DNA of 64,000 bases, taken from contig NZ_JALJRY010000006.1 of NCBI RefSeq assembly GCF_024519455.1, forward strand, positions 213,815-277,814, in the 5' to 3' direction. Positions 43,062-50,870 of the stretch are shown piece after piece. This stretch comes from Streptomyces sp. STR69 (GTDB lineage: Bacteria > Actinomycetota > Actinomycetes > Streptomycetales > Streptomycetaceae). The notes beneath the pieces are model-generated. The model was not told the origin of the DNA, did not search any database, and saw only the letters and a program-made list of their open reading frames with translations. The position numbers and the translations under genes are program-made. Numbering within the stretch: position 1 is the stretch's first letter; each line of letters begins with the position of its first letter.

Positions 43062-44099
43062 CTACCGGGGCAGCACCACGACATATGCGGCCGGATCACG
43101 GTCCGCCGCCGCCATCAGTGCCGTACGGACCACCGCCGCCTGCTGCTCAAGACCGTCGCGCAGCTTCCTCGGGGTGATGTGGACGACCGTGATGCCGAGC
43201 CGTTCCAGGTGCTCGCGCTTGCGGGCGTACTCCGACCACAGCGCGTCCTCGTCCTGGCGCGGGGCGCGGGTGTCCAGTTCCACGGCGACCGCCTGCTCGG
43301 GCCAGTACGCGTCCAGGCCGCCCAGGTGCGGGCCGCCGGGCAGCCGCAGGTCCACGTTCCACACCGGGTCGGGAAGGCCGTACTCGCTCACCATCCGGTA
43401 GAGGCGGTCCTCCGCGATCGCGCGGCCCTCGGCCAGCAGCGAGTCCACCGCGTCCACCACGTGCGGGCGGCTCAGCAGCTTCGCATCGTTCAACTCCCGT
43501 ACCACCGCGGCCGGTTCGCAGTGCCCGCCGCGTACCGCCTCGGTGAGCAGCCGGCGGACCGCGTTCGCGTCCGACAGTCCGGCCACCGCGTCCGCGACGG
43601 CACGCGGCACCGGGGCGACCGGGACGCCCTTCACCTGCCGTGCGGCGGGCAGCGCCGGGGTGCGGACGATGCGGGCACAGCCGGTGGAGCGCAGCCGGCG
43701 CATCCGGGGGACCAGGACGTCGATCCGGTCGAGGGAGGCGAGCGGCCCGGCCGAGGTGAAGCCGTACAGGGCCAGTGCGGCCAGGCCGGTGACCATCGTC
43801 TCCGCGTACGTCGGCCGGTGCGGCTCCTCCGCGCCGGGCTGGACCGGGACACCGGCCGTCCGCTCCCGCGCCGCGTACGTCAGCACCGCGTGCAGCCGCT
43901 CCTCGCCGGTGGGCGGACCGGAGTGCAGCAGGACGACGCCGGGGAGGAGCTGCTGCCAGGGGCCGCCGGGCCGGCACTGCTCGTTCACCTCGGCGGCCGG
44001 GACGCCGTGCGCCCGGAGCTGAGCCGTCGTCAGAACCCGGCGGTGCACCTCGGAGAGGTGGCTGAGGGGGCGGGGGGAGAGGGGGGTGTTGTGGTTCAT
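43062..44099 (-). CDS. Protein with AbiEi-like N-terminus and DUF559-like endonuclease domain
   Basis: A 345-residue protein. The N-terminal third (RRVLTTAQLRAHGVPAAEVN then PGVVLLHSGPPTGEER) resembles the winged-helix region of AbiEi-type antitoxins. The C-terminal 110 residues look like a PD-(D/E)XK/DUF559 nuclease: an Asp in NVDLRLP, then GLDAYWPEQAVAVELDTRAP with the catalytic-type Glu-X-Asp, and ITVVHITPRKLRD as the last strand. Proteins with this combination are frequent in actinobacteria, and their role is unclear; defence or regulation is plausible. No toxin gene is adjacent. ATG at 44097-44099. Confidence 0.8.
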   Translation of the reverse strand: MNHNTPLSPRPLSHLSEVHRRVLTTAQLRAHGVPAAEVNEQCRPGGPWQQLLPGVVLLHSGPPTGEERLHAVLTYAARERTAGVPVQPGAEEPHRPTYAETMVTGLAALALYGFTSAGPLASLDRIDVLVPRMRRLRSTGCARIVRTPALPAARQVKGVPVAPVPRAVADAVAGLSDANAVRRLLTEAVRGGHCEPAAVVRELNDAKLLSRPHVVDAVDSLLAEGRAIAEDRLYRMVSEYGLPDPVWNVDLRLPGGPHLGGLDAYWPEQAVAVELDTRAPRQDEDALWSEYARKREHLERLGITVVHITPRKLRDGLEQQAAVVRTALMAAADRDPAAYVVVLPR

Positions 44100-44213
44100 G
44101 CAACGGGGTTTCCCGCGCCGGATCCGGTCCCTAACCGCTGTTACACGCCCGTCGACAAATCCGGACGATGCGGTACTAAAGGACAGGCGTTCGGATGCCG
44201 AGTAGGCACCGAA

Positions 44214-44246
44214 AACCCCTGGTCCGGATGGGGCGGACCAGGGGTT
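44214..44246. terminator. Strong perfect hairpin downstream of pepN paralogue
   Basis: AACCCCTGGTCCG and CGGACCAGGGGTT form a perfect 13-bp stem with a 7-base loop, ending 60 bases past the stop of the leftward second pepN. It also lies upstream of the AbiEi-like gene, whose promoter must be between 44100 and 44213. Confidence 0.85.
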
Positions 44247-44305
44247 ACGGTTGCGATTACCTGTATTCGGTAACGGTCACGCAGAGGCCAATCACAGGCC
44301 AACGA

Positions 44306-46903
44306 TCAACCGTCGGAACCCCGCCCCTCGTTGTCCGCCGCCTGCGCCCGCAGCGCCCGCGCCAGATCGTCCCGTGACTCCAGCACCAGCCGCCGTAGCG
44401 CGGGCGCCGCACCCTCGTGGGAGGACAGCCACGCGTCCGTCGCGGCCAGCGTCGCCGGACCCTCCTCGGCGGTCGGGAACGCCGGGAACAGGCCCCGCAC
44501 CACATCCATGCCGATCTGGATCGACCGTTCCGCCCACACCCGCTCGATCGCCGCGAAGTACTTCTCCGTGTACGGCGCCAGCAACTCCCGCTGCGACGGC
44601 TGCGCGAAGCCCGCGATCGTCGCCTCGACGAACGCGTTGGACAGCGCGTCCGACTCCACGACCTGCGCCCACGCCTGCGCCTTGACCGCCGCCGAGGGGC
44701 GGGCGGCGAGACAGCGGACCTGGTGCCGCTTGCCGGACGCGGTGTCGTCCCGGGCCAGCTCGGCGGCCACCACGGACTCGTCGGCAACGCCGTGCGCGGT
44801 CAGCGGCTCCAGGAACGCCCAGCGCAGCTCCTGGTCGACCACCAGGCCCTCGATCTTCTCCGTGCCGTCCAACAGGCCCCGCAGCAGCGCCAGTTCGTCC
44901 GGCGCCGACGCAACCGACGCGTAGAAACGCGCCCAGGCCAGCTGCTGCTCACTGCCGGGCTCGGCATTCCGCAGATCCCGCTCCGCGATGTGCGTCAGCA
45001 GCTTCGCGCCGGTCTCCCGCCACCACGGCGGCGAGTAGTTGACCAGCGCGGAGTTCGCCCACGCGTGCAGCACCTGCAGCACACCGATGTCGGTCTCCCG
45101 GCGCCCGAACTGCATCACCAGGTCGATGAAGTCGGGCGCGAGCAGCAGCGCGTCCCGTGTCATGTTCCACAGCGCCGACCAGCACAGGGCCCGCGCCATC
45201 GGGTCGGTGAGCGAGCCGAGCCGGTCCCGCAGGGTCGCCAACGACACCGCGTCGAAACGGGTCTTGGCGTAGGTGAGGTCCTCGTCGTTGACGAGCACCA
45301 GCTCCGGCGCGTCCGCACCGGCCAGCTCGACCACGACCGTGCGCGGACCGTCGACGTCCACCTCGGCCCGCTCGTACCGGACGAGGCGCTTGTTCTCCGT
45401 CCGGTAGAGGCCCACCACGACCCGGTGCGGGCGGAGTTCGGGGTGGGACTCGGCCGCCTCCTGCAACACCGTCAGCTCGGCGACACGGCCGCCCTCCACG
45501 TCCAACACCACTTGCGGAGTAAGGGAGTTGACCCCGGCCGTCTGCAGCCACGACCGCGACCAGGACGCCATGTCCCGGCCGCTCGTCTCCTCAAGCACCG
45601 ACAGCAGGTCACCGAGGCGCGTGTTGCCGTACGCGTTCCGCTTGAAGTAGCGGCGCGCACCCTCAAGGAACGCGTCCTGGCCGACGTACGCCACCAACTG
45701 CTTCAGTACGGATGCCCCCTTGGCGTACGTGATGCCGTCGAAGTTGAGCTTCGCGTCCTGGAGGTCGCGGATGTCGGCGGTGATCGGGTGCGTGGACGGG
45801 AGTTGGTCCGCGCGATAGGCCCACGCCTTGCGGCGGTTGGCGAAACTGATCCACGCGTCGGTGAAACGGGTCGCGCCGACGCTCGCGAACACCCCCATGA
45901 AGTCCGCGAAGGACTCCTTCAGCCACAGGTCGTCCCACCACTCCATGGTGACCAGGTCGCCGAACCACATGTGCGCCATCTCGTGCAGGATCGTGTTCGC
46001 CCGCCCCGCGTACGACGCCTGCGTCACCTTCCCCCGGAAGATGTACTCCTCGCGGAAGGTGACGAGCCCCGGGTTCTCCATCGCGCCGAGGTTGTACTCG
46101 GGCACGAACGCCTGGTCGTACTTCCCGAACGGATACGGGTAGTCGAAGTGGTCGTGGAAGAAGTCCAGCCCCTGCTTCGTCACCAGGAACACGTCGTCCG
46201 AGTCGAAGTACGGCGCCAGCCCCTTGCGGCACATCGCGCCGAGCGGGATCTCCAGCGTCGTACCGTCGCCGAAGGTACGGGAGTAGGAGTCCGTGACGTA
46301 GTGGTACGGGCCCGCCAGGAACGCCGTGATGTACGTCGAGATCGGCTTCGTCTCCGCGAACTTCCATACCCCGTCGGTCAGTTCACCGGCACCGTTGCTC
46401 CACACCGTCCAGCCCTCGGGCGCCCGCACCTCGAAGCGGAACGGCGCCTTGAGGTCCGGCTGCTCGAAGTTGGCGAAGACCCGGCGCGAGTCGGCCGGCT
46501 CGTACTGGGTGTAGAGATAGATCTCGCCGTCCTCGGGGTCGACGAAGCGGTGCATGCCCTCCCCGGTACGGGAGTACGCGCACTGCGCGTCGACGATCAG
46601 CTCGTTCTCCGCCGCCAGGTCCTCCAGCTGGATCCGGGAACCGTCGAAGACCGCGCCCGGGTCGAGGTCCTTCCCGTTGAGCGACAGGGCGGTGACAGCC
46701 GGTGCGATCAGGTCCGCGAAGCTCGCCGCGCCCGGCTCGGCACAGCGGAACCGGATCGTGGTCACGGACCGGAACGTCCGCGGCCCGTCCCCGGCCTCGT
46801 CGCCCACCGCCGAACGCAGATCGAGGGACACGTCGTACCCGTCGACGGACAGCAGTGCGGCCCGCTCCCGGGCCTCGTCACGGGACAGATTCTCACCGGG
46901 CAC
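44306..46903 (-). CDS. pepN: Second aminopeptidase N (M1 family)
   Basis: An 865-residue paralogue of the PepN at 23692-26265, with the same architecture. GAMENPGLVTFREEY is near residue 271 and HEMAHMWFGDLVTMEWWDD with LWLKESFADFM near 308-330, so all zinc ligands are kept. The GTG at 46901-46903 was chosen because its first residues (VPGENLSRDEARERAALL) align with the other copy's start and GAGGGAG lies seven bases upstream. The two copies differ through much of their length, so they are not a recent duplication. Different peptide specificity or expression is possible. Confidence 0.95.
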   Translation of the reverse strand: MPGENLSRDEARERAALLSVDGYDVSLDLRSAVGDEAGDGPRTFRSVTTIRFRCAEPGAASFADLIAPAVTALSLNGKDLDPGAVFDGSRIQLEDLAAENELIVDAQCAYSRTGEGMHRFVDPEDGEIYLYTQYEPADSRRVFANFEQPDLKAPFRFEVRAPEGWTVWSNGAGELTDGVWKFAETKPISTYITAFLAGPYHYVTDSYSRTFGDGTTLEIPLGAMCRKGLAPYFDSDDVFLVTKQGLDFFHDHFDYPYPFGKYDQAFVPEYNLGAMENPGLVTFREEYIFRGKVTQASYAGRANTILHEMAHMWFGDLVTMEWWDDLWLKESFADFMGVFASVGATRFTDAWISFANRRKAWAYRADQLPSTHPITADIRDLQDAKLNFDGITYAKGASVLKQLVAYVGQDAFLEGARRYFKRNAYGNTRLGDLLSVLEETSGRDMASWSRSWLQTAGVNSLTPQVVLDVEGGRVAELTVLQEAAESHPELRPHRVVVGLYRTENKRLVRYERAEVDVDGPRTVVVELAGADAPELVLVNDEDLTYAKTRFDAVSLATLRDRLGSLTDPMARALCWSALWNMTRDALLLAPDFIDLVMQFGRRETDIGVLQVLHAWANSALVNYSPPWWRETGAKLLTHIAERDLRNAEPGSEQQLAWARFYASVASAPDELALLRGLLDGTEKIEGLVVDQELRWAFLEPLTAHGVADESVVAAELARDDTASGKRHQVRCLAARPSAAVKAQAWAQVVESDALSNAFVEATIAGFAQPSQRELLAPYTEKYFAAIERVWAERSIQIGMDVVRGLFPAFPTAEEGPATLAATDAWLSSHEGAAPALRRLVLESRDDLARALRAQAADNEGRGSDG

Positions 46904-47039
46904 GGAGGCACTCCCTCGGATGGTCATCGCTGCATGGTCAGGGCTGATCCTGCCATGTGCCCCTGACCGCGGGCACCCGGGAATGAGGTGGCGAGAGGCG
47001 GTGTTGCCGTGGGGAAACGGCCGTATTCCGAGGAGCGTC

Positions 47040-47690
47040 ATGTCTGAGACCGCCAAGACCCCCGTGGACTTCTGGTTCGACCCGCTGTGCCCCTGGGCCT
47101 GGATGACCTCCCGGTGGGTGCTCGAAGTCGAGAAGGTCCGCGACATCGAGGTCCGCTGGCACATCATGAGCCTGGCGGTGCTCAACGAGCCCAAGATCGA
47201 CGAGCTGCCCGAGGAGTACCGCGAGCTGCTCGCCACCAAGGCCTGGAAGCCGATCCGCGTGGTCACCGCCGTCTGGCAGAAGCACGGCGCGGACGCCCTC
47301 GGCCCCTTCTACACCGCGCTCGGCACCCGCATCCACAACAACGGCGAGGGCCCGACCGTCGAGGCCATCGCCGGCGCGCTCGCGGACGTCGGCCTGCCCG
47401 CCGACCTGATCGACTACGCCGACCAGGAGGACTTCGAGTTCGACGCCGAGCTGCGCGCCTCCCACAAGGAGGGCATCGACAAGGTCGGCCAGGACGTCGG
47501 CACCCCTGTCATCGCCGTCCCCGGCCCCGACGGCGAGCAGATCGCCTTCTTCGGCCCGGTCGTCACCCCCGCCCCCAAGGGCGAGGAGGCAGCCCGCCTC
47601 TGGGACGGCACCGTCGCGGTCGCGTCCGTTCCCGGCTTCTACGAGATCAAGCGCTCGCGTACCAAGGGCCCGGACTTCAGCAACCTGTAA
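47040..47690 (+). CDS. DsbA-family thioredoxin-fold protein, mycothiol-dependent reductase-like
   Basis: A 216-residue protein of the DsbA-like group that includes actinobacterial mycothiol-dependent nitroreductases. The active-site region FDPLCPWAWMTSRW has Cys17-Pro-Trp-Ala20, so the second Cys of the CPWC motif is Ala. The cis-Pro element GTPVIAVPGPDGEQI is present near 157, together with IAFFGPVVTP. No signal peptide, so it is cytoplasmic. A single-Cys site points to a mycothiol-mixed-disulfide mechanism rather than dithiol oxidation. AGGAGCGTC is the ribosome site. It diverges from the second pepN, and its end lies within a local tandem duplication. Confidence 0.88.
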   Translation: MSETAKTPVDFWFDPLCPWAWMTSRWVLEVEKVRDIEVRWHIMSLAVLNEPKIDELPEEYRELLATKAWKPIRVVTAVWQKHGADALGPFYTALGTRIHNNGEGPTVEAIAGALADVGLPADLIDYADQEDFEFDAELRASHKEGIDKVGQDVGTPVIAVPGPDGEQIAFFGPVVTPAPKGEEAARLWDGTVAVASVPGFYEIKRSRTKGPDFSNL

Positions 47691-47766
47691 GCACAGCACT
47701 TCAGCAACCGGTAAGCACAGCGGCGCTCACTGCGGCGCTCACTGCGGCGCTCACAGCGGTGCTTAC
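47674..47766. repeat. Two back-to-back tandem repeats at the DsbA gene end
   Basis: A 24-base unit (47674-47697) that includes the DsbA stop codon is repeated directly at 47698-47721 with one mismatch. It is followed by four 12-base units of the form NNCGGCGCTCAC at 47719-47766. The last unit has two changes and reaches into the stop codon of the convergent small gene. Replication slippage is the likely origin. Confidence 0.85.
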
Positions 47767-47996
47767 TCCGGGGCGGCGGCCTTCTCCTCACGGAACTTCT
47801 CGGGGAGATCGCCGCCGCCTCGCGCGTGGTACGCCGGCTGGTACCGCACACAGCCCTTGACGGCGCAGCGCCACAGATCCCCCACGTAGTGCCGGGGCCC
47901 CTTCTCCGCACGGACGGCGGCCTTCTCGGCGTCGGCCATCTTCTGGAAGTCCTGCCACCCAAGACAGTTGGGGCACCATCGTCGAAGTACCGTCAT
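47763..47996 (-). CDS. Small zinc-finger-like protein, 77 aa
   Basis: A 77-residue protein with two Cys pairs: CPNC at residues 8-11 and, after a basic helical stretch (KMADAEKAAVRAEKGPRHYV), CAVKGC near 54-59 (WRCAVKGCVRYQPAYH). These four Cys could bind one zinc ion. The ATG at 47994-47996 follows GAGGAGGAG, a very strong ribosome site. Its C-terminus runs into the tandem-repeat region, so its last residues (EEKAAAPE) may be variable. I cannot name a family with a known role. Confidence 0.75.
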   Translation of the reverse strand: MTVLRRWCPNCLGWQDFQKMADAEKAAVRAEKGPRHYVGDLWRCAVKGCVRYQPAYHARGGGDLPEKFREEKAAAPE

Positions 47997-48083
47997 GAAC
48001 TCCTCCTCGCCACACGGGGCCAGGCCGGTAGTACACCGCGAATCGCAGCCGCCCGCCGCCGAAATCACCGGCTCCGTCGGCAA

Positions 48084-49505
48084 TCACCGGCTCCGTCCGC
48101 GCGCCGCCGCCAGGCGGCCGAGGTGGTCCTCGAAACCGGCGGAGTAGTACGCCGCCCGCCCCGCGTCCGGCTCGACCACCTCCGTCGGCCGCGTCCAGGC
48201 CGCCGCGTCCAGCGGAACCCCGTACCGCTCCGCCGCCGCGAGCACCGCGCCCCGCGCCCCCACCTCACCCTCGACCACCCGCAACGGCCGCCCCAGCACA
48301 TCAGCGAGCAGCCGCATCCAGGCCGGGCTGCGCGTACCCCCGCCGCACACCGCCAGCGAACCCGTCAGGCCCGCCGCCTCCAGACAGTGCCGGGCCGCGT
48401 AACCGATGCCCTCGCAGGTCGCCCGGATCAGATCGGCGGGCGTCGACTCCAGCGAAACACCGGTCAGTTCGGCACGGAGGCGAGGTTCGACGAAGGGCGC
48501 CCGCTCACCGGACGGCGCGAAGTACGGCAGCACCCGCACCCCGTTCGCCCCGGCCGGGGTCGCCGCCAGCAGCGCGTCCACCTCCTCGTGCCGGACGCCC
48601 GTCGTCGACAGCACCCAGTCCAGGGCCGCCGTCCCGACCATCGCGGGCATCGCGCGGAGCCAGTGCCCCGGCCGGTCCAGGGAGATGTACAGGCCGGCCG
48701 GTTCGCCGGAGAGGTCGAGATCGGTGGTCGCGACGAGACTGGCGAGGCAGGTGCCGACGATGAGGAGGCCGTCCCCGGGTTCCGTCACCCCCGCGCCGAG
48801 TGCGCAGGCGGGCAGGTCGTAGGGGCCGTTCGCGATGCGGGTGCCGGCCGGCAGTCCCTCGCCGTGGGTCTCGGCGGTTGCGACCGGGTCGCTGACCGGG
48901 GCCAGCAGGCGCCGGCGCCGGGTCAGACCGAGAAGTTCGACGACACCGTTGTCGTACGACCGTGTCCTGGGGTCGAGGAACGGCATCGACGCGTCCGAGA
49001 CATCGGTGCCCGCCGGTGCCCCCGTGAGCCGCTGGAAGACCATGTCCTTGCAGAACAGGGCGTGCGCCGCCGCGTCCAGAGACTTGGGATCGTGCGCTGC
49101 CAGCCAGGCCAGCAGCGGGCCGGGGCAGCCCGGGAACATCGCGCTGCCGGTGCGTCGGAACACCGTTTCGAAGGTTCCGTCCGCCAGCCACTGGTCGAGC
49201 AGTTCGTGTGCCCGGCCGTCCATCCAGGACAGGGCGGCGTGTACCGGGCGGCCTGTCGTGTCGACCAGCCAGACGCCGTCGCCCTGGCCGGTGAGGCCTG
49301 CCAGTTCGATCGGTTCGGTCACGGTTGACGTCAATTCGTCGAGTACGGCCACTACCGCGCCGTACACCTCGTCCATGTCCTGCTCGACGTAGCCGCCGTG
49401 CATCGACAGCTCCACCGGGCGGGCGGCTACGGCGAGTTGACGGCCGGTGCTGTCGAAGGCGGCGGCCTTCACGGTGGACGTACCGACATCGATTCCTACG
49501 TACAT
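48084..49505 (-). CDS. FGGY-family carbohydrate kinase (first)
   Basis: A 473-residue ATP-dependent sugar or polyol kinase of the FGGY family. The N-terminal actin-fold begins YVGIDVGTSTVKAAAFDSTG, the phosphate-binding GLTGQGDGVW is near residue 70, and the C-terminal domain contains GTAALDWVLSTTGVRHE and LAVCGGGTRSPAWMRLLADV. The catalytic-type Asp lies near residue 227 in the PACALGAGV region. The ATG at 49503-49505 follows AGGAGGT. It belongs, with the dehydrogenase upstream and the divergent kinase/phosphatase pair, to a four-gene cluster for a rare sugar or polyol whose identity is unknown. Between this gene and the dehydrogenase is a large palindrome. Confidence 0.92.
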   Translation of the reverse strand: MYVGIDVGTSTVKAAAFDSTGRQLAVAARPVELSMHGGYVEQDMDEVYGAVVAVLDELTSTVTEPIELAGLTGQGDGVWLVDTTGRPVHAALSWMDGRAHELLDQWLADGTFETVFRRTGSAMFPGCPGPLLAWLAAHDPKSLDAAAHALFCKDMVFQRLTGAPAGTDVSDASMPFLDPRTRSYDNGVVELLGLTRRRRLLAPVSDPVATAETHGEGLPAGTRIANGPYDLPACALGAGVTEPGDGLLIVGTCLASLVATTDLDLSGEPAGLYISLDRPGHWLRAMPAMVGTAALDWVLSTTGVRHEEVDALLAATPAGANGVRVLPYFAPSGERAPFVEPRLRAELTGVSLESTPADLIRATCEGIGYAARHCLEAAGLTGSLAVCGGGTRSPAWMRLLADVLGRPLRVVEGEVGARGAVLAAAERYGVPLDAAAWTRPTEVVEPDAGRAAYYSAGFEDHLGRLAAARGRSR

Positions 49506-49591
49506 GTGGGGACCTCCTGTGTGCTGGACCGGTGTTGTGAACGCACCGCGCGCGCACCTCTTTTGGTTCGGTCGCCTTCGGGGCGCCTTAA

Positions 49592-49695
49592 GCCGGTGTC
49601 GAGAGCCCCACCGTGCTCGGCGCTGCGCGCCTCCGCGCTCCCCCACTCTCGGCTTCGCTCGAGTGGGAGGGGCCCCACGGGCTCTCGACACCGGC
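49592..49695. repeat. Large nested palindromic repeat element
   Basis: The 17-base arm GCCGGTGTCGAGAGCCC at 49592-49608 is perfectly inverted at 49679-49695. A second palindrome with CCCACTC (49642-49648) and GAGTGGG (49661-49667), linked by TCGGCTTCGCTC, lies inside. The inner part resembles a motif I know as frequent in Streptomyces intergenic DNA. It sits between the dehydrogenase and kinase genes of one transcript and may act as an intra-operon hairpin. Confidence 0.8.
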
Positions 49696-49752
49696 GCGCC
49701 CCTACGGCGCCCTCTCGGCCGACGCGTGGGGACAGCGCAACTTGGTGGGCCC

Positions 49753-50796
49753 TCAACGGAGTTGGTGTGCGAGCGGTTGCCGACGTGTCCAGCGGGCCAC
49801 CTCTGCTGCTGCTATCCGGGCCGCCTTCTCGGCGACGGAGCGGGAGGCGCCGCCCAGATGAGGGGTGAGGACCAGCCTGTCGGTGAGGCCGAACAGTCTT
49901 GAATCGGTGGGCAAGGGCTCGCGGGTGTATGTGTCGAGAGCCGCCGCCGACACCTGGCCACTCTCCAGGGCGTCGCACAGCGCCTCCTCGTCCAGGAGGG
50001 GACCCCGCGCCACGTTCACCACCACCGCACCGGGCCGCAGCAGCGCCAGCTCGCGGGCGCCGATCAGGCCGCGCGTCTCGGGGGTCAGACGCGCGTGCAG
50101 TGTGATGACCTGGGAACGGCGCAGGAGTTCGTCCAGCGCCGGGACGCGCAGTCCGTGGATCTCGCCGTGCACATAAGGGTCGTACACCATGACGCGGGCG
50201 CCGAAGGCGCAGAGAACGCGGGCCACGCGGCTGCCGACCGCCCCGTATCCGATCAGACCGACCGGCAGGTCCTCCAGCTCCAACCCGCTGTGCTCGTAGG
50301 TGTAGTAGGTGGCCCCCTGTTCCCAACTCCCCTGCCCGGCCAGGAGTTCGTGTGCCTGTGGGATGCGGCGGAGCGCGGCCAGCATCGTCCCCACGGTGAA
50401 CTCGGCGGTGGCGGCGGCGTTTCGGCCGGGGGCGAAGCACACCCGTACGTCGTGGGTCTTCGCCGCGTCCAGGTTGACGTTGACCGGTCCGCCCCGGCAC
50501 ACCACGACCAGCTGGAGATCGGGACAGGCTGCCAGTACGCGTTCGGTGACCGGGCCCATCTGGGTGACCAGCACCTGGGCGCCGCCATCGCCGCGCAGGG
50601 CCTCGATCAGTTCGTCCTCGGCGTCGCTCGCCTCCTCGACCTCGGCGACCCGGCCGAAGGGTTCCAGGGGCCAGCCGAGCGTCAACTCGCTGACAGTGAA
50701 AGGGTGTTCGCGCAGTTCCTCGGCGATCGCGGAAGTGATCAGCGACGGCAGGACGAAATGGTCACCGGCGGCGACGACACGCAGGGTCTCGGTCAT
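49753..50796 (-). CDS. D-2-hydroxyacid dehydrogenase family protein
   Basis: A 347-residue NAD-dependent dehydrogenase of the D-isomer-specific 2-hydroxyacid family. The NAD motif VGLIGYGAVGSRVARVL is near residues 178-194. Catalytic residues are Arg in NVARGPLLDEE near 258, Glu in YTREPLP near 287, and His in LTPHLGGASR near 308. The N-terminal 100 residues form the usual flavodoxin-like substrate domain. It is the first gene leftward from a 74-base divergent promoter and probably reduces or oxidises an intermediate of the neighbouring kinase pathway. Confidence 0.92.
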   Translation of the reverse strand: MTETLRVVAAGDHFVLPSLITSAIAEELREHPFTVSELTLGWPLEPFGRVAEVEEASDAEDELIEALRGDGGAQVLVTQMGPVTERVLAACPDLQLVVVCRGGPVNVNLDAAKTHDVRVCFAPGRNAAATAEFTVGTMLAALRRIPQAHELLAGQGSWEQGATYYTYEHSGLELEDLPVGLIGYGAVGSRVARVLCAFGARVMVYDPYVHGEIHGLRVPALDELLRRSQVITLHARLTPETRGLIGARELALLRPGAVVVNVARGPLLDEEALCDALESGQVSAAALDTYTREPLPTDSRLFGLTDRLVLTPHLGGASRSVAEKAARIAAAEVARWTRRQPLAHQLR

Positions 50797-50870
50797 CGTG
50801 GGGCTCCCTCCCTCTTTGCCACGATGAACGGGGAATGCCGAATGCGTAACCCCTGTGGGAGGTCCGGATG

